A stretch of 64,000 nt of DNA from Kribbella sandramycini (GTDB taxonomy: Bacteria > Actinomycetota > Actinomycetes > Propionibacteriales > Kribbellaceae), in NCBI RefSeq assembly GCF_013131805.1, contig NZ_JABJRC010000009.1, forward strand, positions 62,001 through 126,000. The letters run 5' to 3'. The translations under genes were made by a program, and so were the position numbers. Positions 9,901 to 16,400 of the stretch are shown here, piece after piece. The notes below the pieces were generated by a model. The model did not search any database, was not told where the DNA came from, and worked only from the letters and a program-made list of their open reading frames with translations. Position 1 is the first letter of the stretch. Every line of letters begins with the position of its first letter.

Positions 9901-10181
9901 GGTTCCAGCCGGTTGTGGATCTGCACAACAAGGTGGCGCGGACGGCGGTGACCGAGCTGCCGGTGGTGGTCGACGGCACAACGGCGGTGAAGTCGCTGAA
10001 GGTCCAGGTGTCGGGTGACGGGACGAAGTGGACGGAGGCGAAGGTGCAGCGGACGGCGAAGGGCTATCGGGCGAGCTTCGCGACGCCGGCCGGGCCGAGT
10101 GTCTCGTTGCGGGCGCAGCTCGTCGACAAGGCGGGGAACACCACCGAGCAGGCCGTGATCGCGGCGTACCTGCTCAAGTAA
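6942..10181 (+). CDS. Secreted S8 family serine peptidase, 1079 aa
   Basis: Third complete paralogue, closest to the second. The triad is Asp208 in VLDTGID, His239 in GHGTHVAS and Ser416 in SGTSMATPH. A basic start (SRRSRPAIAAVAVAG) with an Ala/Val-rich core forms the signal peptide. The long C-terminal extension keeps TYRNSG, GPDGTYAGR and VSGDGTKW. The ATG at 6942 follows GGGGAGGG. Transcription is expected to stop at the strong hairpin directly after the stop codon. Same predicted role as its neighbours; divergence in the C-terminal extension may mean different substrates or surface binding. Confidence 0.93.
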   Translation: MAPSRRSRPAIAAVAVAGLALSTVSGPAAAEPVAAEPGGRSVSVTLITGDRVVLHGKQPTIERGPGRERIGFQTYSVRGHTYVIPGDAVKAIGAGRVDERLFDITGLIEAGYDDASTKEIPILATYQGKGKRSAPAGTTVTRQLPAINGAALKVDKKQAKPALLTAAAKVWLDGKRKVSLDKSVPQIGAPAAWQAGFTGKDVKVAVLDTGIDKTHPDLVTQIAGGKNFTAEADGDRYGHGTHVASTIAGTGAASDGKYKGVAPEAQLYDGKVCNGSGSCADSAILAAMDWAANEIKANVVNISLGGPDFPELDPLEEAINRLTAQTGTLFVVAAGNSGPRAGTVESPGSADAALTVGAVDKEEGLADFSSIGPRTGDGALKPDVTAPGVDIIAAKSKDGFMGDPVGDHYTTASGTSMATPHTAGAAALLAQQHPAWKAAELKSALLGSAKEIAGQTGFQQGAGRIDVAQGIKQTVQAVEGSLSFGLAAYPHTDDEPVTKALTYRNSGDQPITLKLDGKLTGPDGKAAPAGALRLSAETLTVPANGTASVQVTSNTKHTGPDGTYAGRITATDGDQTVGTALGVDKEVESYTLTLEAIARDGKPSDWPVDLFSIEREERKSLDTSRGTVQIRLPKGKYLLRQWAEFERAPEDWVSIHLVAPQVELDTDRTVVLDARTAKGVTTKLPDAEAEQTGQQIGFFRRPASPGGQGYFYSGPSYGPDGLFTAGIGPKLSADEFSGHLISEWAVPGADGRFVNSPYVYQLAKTQPGEFPTGDQRVVRRSELAVVDTTLHATSGARINRYTWPEVPGGRGSLWLSGLKFDTPRTVRYYYDDLPGGWLGAVEEQGGGRPPELIWRSDSVDPVRYRAGRTYQDRWNAAAFGPRAFHAKRTADRMLIWIDRLGDSDGRFGGVVGGTAQTVFYRDGQQIATTGAFGSVNVSGLPAGEATYKVVATGTQSVLPFASKVDLTVTFTSAATTVPTDLPISTVRFQPVVDLHNKVARTAVTELPVVVDGTTAVKSLKVQVSGDGTKWTEAKVQRTAKGYRASFATPAGPSVSLRAQLVDKAGNTTEQAVIAAYLLK

Positions 10182-10184
10182 CGC

Positions 10185-10221
10185 CGAAGGCCCCCGCGGA
10201 GTCGATCCGCGGGGGCCTTCG
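10185..10221. terminator. Bidirectional hairpin terminator between S8 gene 3 and mdh
   Basis: CGAAGGCCCCCGCGGA (10185-10200) pairs perfectly over 16 bp with TCCGCGGGGGCCTTCG (10206-10221) around GTCGA. It starts four bases after the S8 stop and ends 11 bases before the mdh stop on the other strand, so it can terminate both convergent genes. No T-tract is present, as is common in actinomycete terminators. Confidence 0.88.
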
Positions 10222-10232
10222 CAAGCGGTGAA

Positions 10233-11225
10233 TCAGCCGAGCAGCTTGAGGGCCTTGACGGCCTCGCGCTCCTCGCCGAGCTCGGCGGTGGACGCGTCGA
10301 TCCGGGCGCGCGAGAAGTCGTTGACCTCGAGGCCCTGGACGATCTCCCAGTCGCCGTCCTTGGTGGTCACCGGGAACGAGGAGATCAGGCCCTCCGGGAC
10401 GCCGTACGAGCCGTCGGAGACGACCGCCATCGACAGCCAGTCGCCGTCGGCCGAGCCGCGCAGCCAGTCCCGGGTGTGGTCGATGGTGGCGGCCGCGGCG
10501 GAGGCGGCCGAGGACGCGCCCCGGGCCTCGATGATCGCGGCGCCGCGCTTCTGCACGGTCGGGATGAAGTCGTTCTCCAGCCAGTCCTGGTCGTTGACGA
10601 CCTCGGCGGCGTTCTTACCGGCAACCTCGGCGTGGAAGATGTCCGGGTACTGCGTGGCGGAGTGGTTACCCCAGATCGTCAGTTTCTTCAGATCGGTGAC
10701 GTGGACGCCGGTCTTGTTCGCCAGCTGGGCGAGCGCGCGGTTGTGGTCCAGCCGGGTCAGCGCGGAGAAGCGCTCGGCCGGGATGTCCGGCGCGTTGCTC
10801 TTGGCGATCAGCGCGTTGGTGTTGGCCGGGTTACCGGTGACGGTGATCCGGATGTCGTCGGCGGCGTGGTCGTTCAGCGCCTTGCCCTGGACGGTGAAGA
10901 TCGCGCCGTTGGCCTCCAGCAGGTCACCGCGCTCCATACCCTTGGTCCGCGGCCGCGCGCCGACCAGCAGCGCGACGTTGGCGCCGTTGAAGATGACGTT
11001 CGGGTCGTCGCCGATCTCGATCCCGGCCAGCGTCGGGAAGGCCGAGTCCTGGAGCTCCATGACCACGCCCTCGAGCGACTTCAGCGCGGGGGTGATCTCC
11101 AGCAGCCGCAGCTCCACCGGGGTGTCCGGGCCGAGCAGCGCGCCGCTCGCGATCCGGAACAACAGGCTGTAGCCGATCTGACCAGCGGCGCCGGTTACGG
11201 CCACCTTCACCGGTGTATTGCTCAC
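10233..11225 (-). CDS. mdh: Malate dehydrogenase, NAD-dependent
   Basis: Interconverts malate and oxaloacetate in the TCA cycle; cytoplasmic. The 330-residue length is typical of actinobacterial Mdh. The Rossmann motif TGAAGQIGYS lies at residues 11-20, the mobile-loop arginines at 91/93 and 99 (RPRTKGMER), and the catalytic Asp160/His188 pair in LDHNRA and WGNHSA. The frame stays open further upstream, but the GTG at 11225 is preferred because AGGAGCT precedes it and the protein then begins SNTPVKVAVTGAAG as in the family. Divergent from the phosphodiesterase gene. Confidence 0.96.
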   Translation of the reverse strand: MSNTPVKVAVTGAAGQIGYSLLFRIASGALLGPDTPVELRLLEITPALKSLEGVVMELQDSAFPTLAGIEIGDDPNVIFNGANVALLVGARPRTKGMERGDLLEANGAIFTVQGKALNDHAADDIRITVTGNPANTNALIAKSNAPDIPAERFSALTRLDHNRALAQLANKTGVHVTDLKKLTIWGNHSATQYPDIFHAEVAGKNAAEVVNDQDWLENDFIPTVQKRGAAIIEARGASSAASAAAATIDHTRDWLRGSADGDWLSMAVVSDGSYGVPEGLISSFPVTTKDGDWEIVQGLEVNDFSRARIDASTAELGEEREAVKALKLLG

Positions 11226-11259
11226 GACAGCTCCTATCTGTGCATTCTTGGTGCTTCGG

Positions 11260-11288
11260 ACGCTAGCAACATCCACCGCGCGGCCCAA
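11260..11288 (-). promoter_or_regulatory. Putative mdh promoter
   Basis: On the minus strand TTGGGC (11283-11288) and TAGCGT (11260-11265) are separated by 17 bp, a reasonable housekeeping -35/-10 pair for an actinomycete. A start site about 7 nt downstream would leave a leader of roughly 28 nt containing the AGGAGCT ribosome site. Based on pattern only. Confidence 0.45.
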
Positions 11289-11415
11289 CCCTGGGTCGCC
11301 CCCGACTTGCTCACACCCGGTCTCATCGTTCACCGTTCGGTCATCCGCCGTACGTCGCGGGTCTGCAGAGGTCGCCGAAGGTTCTCCCAGTCCCTGACTT
11401 GTAAGGAGTAACTCC

Positions 11416-12540
11416 ATGAAGCGTTTGGTCCCGGTGGTGGTGTCCGCGCTCGCGGTCACCGCGACGGCCCTGGTTCCCCAGGTGCTCACCCAGAACCAGT
11501 CCCAGAGCCAGGCCCAGGTGAGCGGGGCGTCGCACCAGCGCGACGACTTCGTCATCGTCGGCCACCGGGGCGCGTCCGGGTACCGGCCCGAGCACACGCT
11601 GGCGTCGTACGAGCTGGCTGCCCGGATGGGCGCCGACTACATCGAGCCGGACCTGGTCACCACCAAGGACGGCGTCCTGGTCGCCCGGCACGAGCCGGAG
11701 ATCGGCGGCACGACGGATGTCGCGAGCCGGCCCGAGTTCGCCAAGCGGAAGAAGACCAAGCAGCTCGACGGCGTCGCGACGACCGGCTGGTTCACGGAGG
11801 ACTTCACGCTCAAGGAGCTGAAGACCCTGCGCGCGGCCGAGCGCATCCCGGCGATCCGGCAGCACAACACCGTGTTCAACGGCCGCTACCAGATCCCGAC
11901 CCTGCAGGAGGTCATCGACCTCAGCAAGCGGCTCTCGAAGGAGCTCGGCCGTCCGGTCGGCATCTACCCCGAGACCAAGCACCCGACCTACTTCCAGCAG
12001 CAGGGTCTCGCGCTGGAGCCGGCCCTGGTGAAGACGCTGAACCGCAACGGCCTGAACCGGCCGGACGCGAAGGTCTTCGTCCAGTCGTTCGAGGTGGCGA
12101 ACCTGAAGGCCCTGCACAAGCAGTTGCGGGTGCCGCTGGTCCAGCTGACCGACGCCGAGGGGCAGCCGTACGACTTCACGGTCGCGGGCGACAAGCGCAC
12201 GTACGCCGATATCACCAGCCCCAAGGGCCTGCGTGAGGTGGCGCGCTACGCGTCCGGCCTCGGCCCGTACAAGGAGCAGGTCATCCCGTTCACCGCCGAG
12301 GGCAAGCTCGGCAAGCCGACCACGCTGGTCGCCGACGCGCACCGGGCCGGCCTGGTCGTGCACCCGTACACCTTCCGGATCGAGAACAACTTCCTCCCGG
12401 CGAACTTCGACAGCTCGGCTGTGCCGTTCGAGTCGGGCAACCTGTTCGGCGAGATCGCGGCCTACCGGGCGACCGGGATCGACGGCCTGTTCAGCGACAA
12501 CCCCGACGTCGCGGTGGCGCAGGAGAAGGAAAGCAAGTAG
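11416..12540 (+). CDS. Glycerophosphodiester phosphodiesterase, secreted
   Basis: Hydrolyses glycerophosphodiesters to glycerol-3-phosphate and an alcohol, probably outside the cell for phosphate or lipid-headgroup scavenging. A signal peptide (MKRLVPVVVSALAVTATALV) precedes the GDPD barrel. The hallmark HRGASGYRPEHT starts at His50, and IEPDLVTTKDGVLVARHE carries the acidic metal ligands. The 374-residue length fits bacterial periplasmic GlpQ-type enzymes. ATG at 11416 follows AAGGAG. The spermidine-synthase-like gene starts 20 nt after the stop, suggesting co-transcription. Confidence 0.93.
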   Translation: MKRLVPVVVSALAVTATALVPQVLTQNQSQSQAQVSGASHQRDDFVIVGHRGASGYRPEHTLASYELAARMGADYIEPDLVTTKDGVLVARHEPEIGGTTDVASRPEFAKRKKTKQLDGVATTGWFTEDFTLKELKTLRAAERIPAIRQHNTVFNGRYQIPTLQEVIDLSKRLSKELGRPVGIYPETKHPTYFQQQGLALEPALVKTLNRNGLNRPDAKVFVQSFEVANLKALHKQLRVPLVQLTDAEGQPYDFTVAGDKRTYADITSPKGLREVARYASGLGPYKEQVIPFTAEGKLGKPTTLVADAHRAGLVVHPYTFRIENNFLPANFDSSAVPFESGNLFGEIAAYRATGIDGLFSDNPDVAVAQEKESK

Positions 12541-12559
12541 GTGCTGCGAAGATAGGCGG

Positions 12560-13366
12560 GTGGAACGCAAGGTCGGCTCGGGGACGGCGACGGTCGAGGC
12601 GGAGGCCGACGGCACGTACGTGCTGCGGGTCGACGGCTCACTGCAGTCGCAGGTCGACCTCGCGGACCCCACCCACCTCTCGTTCGAGTACATGCGGCGG
12701 ATCGCCGACGTGCTGGACGTGATCGCGCCGCGCAAGCAGCCGATCGCGGTCGCGCACGTCGGCGGCGCCGCGCTCAGCTTGCCGCGGTACGTCGCCGGCA
12801 CCCGGCCGCGGTCGCGGCAGGTCGTCCTCGAACCCGACGAGGACCTGACCGAGTTCGTCCGGGAGACGCTGCCGCTGCCGAAGCGCTCCGGGATCAAGGT
12901 CCGCGGCGTGACCGGCCGCGCCGGTGTCACCGACCTCTACGAGGACTCGATGGACGTCCTGATCCTGGACGCGTTCGAGCGCGAAGCGGTCCCGGCGAGC
13001 CTGGTGACGAGTGAGTTCTTCGCCGAATGCGCCCGCGTCCTGCGGCCGACCGGCGTTCTGATCGCCAACCTGATCGACGGCACGGCCGGTCTGCCGTTCA
13101 TCCGGCGGACGGCGGCCACCGTGCGGGCCACCCTCGGGGAGGGCGTCGTCCTGGCCGAGCGCAAGGTCCTCCGCGGCAAGGGCTTCGGCAACGTCATCCT
13201 GGTCGCCTCTCGGCACCCGCTCCCGGAGCTCGCCGCCGCCGGTCGCCGGGCCCAGCCGCCGTACGAGGTGCTCGCGCTGAGCGAGCTCGCTGGGAAGGCG
13301 GCCGTGCTCACCGACGGCGACGGATTCACGCCGCCCGCCGCGCCGCCGGGAACTTTTCGCGCCTGA
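12560..13366 (+). CDS. Spermidine/spermine synthase-like methyltransferase-fold protein
   Basis: A 268-residue cytoplasmic protein resembling the actinobacterial spermidine-synthase-like family. HVGGAALSLPRY matches the nucleotide-binding glycine loop, LEPDEDL the acidic residue after strand beta2, and DVLILDAFEREAVPASL the core 'DxFd' segment. The polyamine-binding residues cannot be assigned with confidence, so true aminopropyl transfer is doubtful; many such homologues have unknown substrates. The GTG at 12560 (GTGGAACGC) is the best in-frame start after the upstream stop, although only a weak AGGCGGG precedes it. Confidence 0.75.
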   Translation: MERKVGSGTATVEAEADGTYVLRVDGSLQSQVDLADPTHLSFEYMRRIADVLDVIAPRKQPIAVAHVGGAALSLPRYVAGTRPRSRQVVLEPDEDLTEFVRETLPLPKRSGIKVRGVTGRAGVTDLYEDSMDVLILDAFEREAVPASLVTSEFFAECARVLRPTGVLIANLIDGTAGLPFIRRTAATVRATLGEGVVLAERKVLRGKGFGNVILVASRHPLPELAAAGRRAQPPYEVLALSELAGKAAVLTDGDGFTPPAAPPGTFRA

Positions 13367-13455
13367 CCTCGGCACTTCGCGTAGCTGTTCGGCTACGGAG
13401 TGTGGTATGTAGATGACGGCTTCCGCCGCCATCTGCGACTGAACGGGGATCATCG

Positions 13456-16400
13456 ATGGCTGGTCGGCTGCGCCTGCTACTCGCTCTGCTACTGCTCGCC
13501 GGCTCCGGATTGGTGCCGAATGCAACAGCAGCGGCGGAGACGATCCGCACCTTCGGCAAGGTCTTCGGCACGCAGACGAACGGCGCGATCCGGATCACCG
13601 GCAACGCGCTGGAGACCTGTGACACCGGCGTCGCCGCCTGCCGGTCGGCGCTGGCCGGCAGCGCTACCGGCGCCTCCAACAACGAGTGGGCGATGCGCCT
13701 GCTCGATGCGGACGCCGATGCCGGCACCAAGTCGTCCTCGGCGGCCAAGGTGAGCCTGCCGGATGGCGCGAAGGTGCTCTACGCGGGCCTGTTCTGGGGT
13801 GCGAGCCGGGCCGCGGGTACTGGTGGGACGGCGAGCACCGGCGACGGTAAGACGATCAAGCTCCGGCTTCCGAACAAGACGGAGTACCAGACGCTGACCG
13901 CCGGGCGGACGGACTACCTGAGCGCCCAGACGCAGGACTACTCCTCCTACCTCGACGTGACGACGCTCGTCCAGGAGGCCGGCCCCGGTGAGTACTGGGG
14001 TGCCGACATCGCCGCCGGGACGGGCGCCGACCGGTACGCCGGGTGGAGCCTGGTGATCGCCTACGAGGACGCCGACGAGCCGCTGCGCGACCTGTCCGTC
14101 TTCAACGGGTACGCCCGGGTGACCACCGGCGACGTGATCAAGACCAGCATCTCGGGCTTCCTGGCCCCGCCGAGCGGCCCGGTCAACGCGCGCTTCGGCA
14201 GCGTCACCTACGAGGGGGACGCCGGGATCAGCGGCGACTACTTCGCCGTCAACGGCACCCGGCTCGCGGACGCCCAGAGCCCGTCGGCCAACTTCTTCGG
14301 CAGCCGGGTCACCGACGCCGGCGCGAACCTGACCGACCGGACGCCGGCCGCCCTGAACAACCTCGGCCTGGACGCGAAGGTGGTCGATGCGGCCGGCATC
14401 CTCGCGAACAGCGCGACGACCGCCGAGCTCACCTTCGCCAGCACCGGCGACTTCTACTACCCGGCCGCGCTGACCACGCAGATCGATCTCTACGCCCCGA
14501 CGATCAAGGGCACGAAGACCGTCCGCAACCTGGCCGGGAACGATCCGGCGAAGGTGGGGGACACGCTCGAGTACACGCTGAGCTACGGCAACACCGGCGA
14601 GGACGACGCGCTCGACTCGATCGTCCGCGACGATCTGCCGCCGAACACGACGTACGTCCCCGGGTCGCTCGCGATCGGGACGGCCGGTAAGACCGATCAG
14701 GCCGGTGACGACCAGGCGGAGTACGACGAGACCGCGCGCAGCGTGCGGTTCCGGGTCGGCACCGGCGCGAACGCCAACAAGGGCGGCCGGCTGCGCACCA
14801 ACGACACGACGACCGTCCGGTTCCGCGTCACACTCGACGCGGCCTCGGCCGGGACGACTGTGGTCAACACCGGCTACCTGGACTACACGGCCGCGACGCT
14901 GAAGAAGCCGTACACCTACCGCGCCGAAGAGGTCCGGACGCCGGTCGCGGAGTCGGCCGATCTGGTGCTGACCAAGACCGGTACGCCGGATCCGGTTCCG
15001 GCCGGTGCCGAGCTGACTTACAAACTCGTTGCCCACAACAACGGTCCGAGCGTGGCCCAGAACGTCGCCGTGACCGACACCCTGCCCGATGGCGTCACGC
15101 TGGTCTCCGCGACGTCGACCCAGGGCGCCTGTACGTCGAGCCCGGGCAAGGTCGACTGCGCGATCGGTGAGGTCGCGTCGGGTGCGGAGGCGACGATCAC
15201 GGTCGTGGTCCGGGTGCCGGCCACGACCGCGCTGACGAATGTGGCGACCGTGACCAGTACGACATCCGACCCGAATCCGGGGAACAACAGCGCGACGGTC
15301 ACGACGCCGGTGACCCGATCGGCCGATCTCCAGCTGCAGAAGGCGGTCGCGCCGACCGGCCCGGCACCGGGGGAGAAGGTCAAGTACACGCTGACGATCC
15401 GGAACAACGGGCCGTCGGATGCCGAGCAGGTACGGATCGCGGACTCGTTGCCGGCCGGGTTGACGATTCTCGACGTCCAGGTGCCGGCTCCGGCGGTCTG
15501 TTCGGCGGCTGGACAGGACGTCAGCTGTGTCGTGGATCGACTGGCGGGCAAGGCGACGCTCGTCGTCCAGGTGACGGCTGTGCTGGATTCGGCGTATCAG
15601 GGTGGGCCGCTGACCAACACGGCGGCGGTGTCGAGTGCGACCCCGGACCCGGATCCTTCGAACAACACCGGCACGGCGACGGTGACGCCGGCTGCGCCGA
15701 AGGCCGATCTGGTGGTCGGGAAGCAGACGATGACATCGCCGGTCGTGCCTGGGCAGCCGGTGACCTATCAGATCTCGGTGCGGAACGACGGGCCGTCGGA
15801 TGCGCTCGCGGTCGAGGTGGCTGACGACCTGCCGGCCGCTTTGATCGACGCGTCGGCGAATACGACGGCCGGGTCGTGCACCGTCTCGGCGGGCCAGGTT
15901 CGGTGTGAGCTGGGTGATCTCGGGGCCGGCTCGGCGGCCACGATCACGGTGCTGGCGACCGTCTCGGTGACGGCGACGGGCTCGTTGGTCAACGCGGCCA
16001 CGGCGACGAGCTCGACGCCGGATCCGGAGCCTGGCAACAACACCGGCCGGACGACCGACGAGCTCAGCCCGAGTGCGGATCTGGCCATCGCCAAGACCGC
16101 GCAGCCGGTTCCGGTGCAGGCTGGGCGTCCGGTCACCTACACGCTGACGACAACCAACAACGGGCCGTCCGCGGCGCGATCGGTGACGGTGACCGACCCG
16201 GTGCCGGCGCCCCTGGTCTATGTGTCGGCTGCGACGTCCGCAGGCAGCTGTGAGCAGGCTGACGGCACTGTGAGCTGTGCGATCGGGACCATCGCGCCAG
16301 GCGACGTCGTCACGGTGACGGTGGTCGCGAACGTTCCGTCCGGGACACCGCCGAACAAGCTCGACAACACGGCCAAGGTGGCGTCGCCGACACCCGACCC

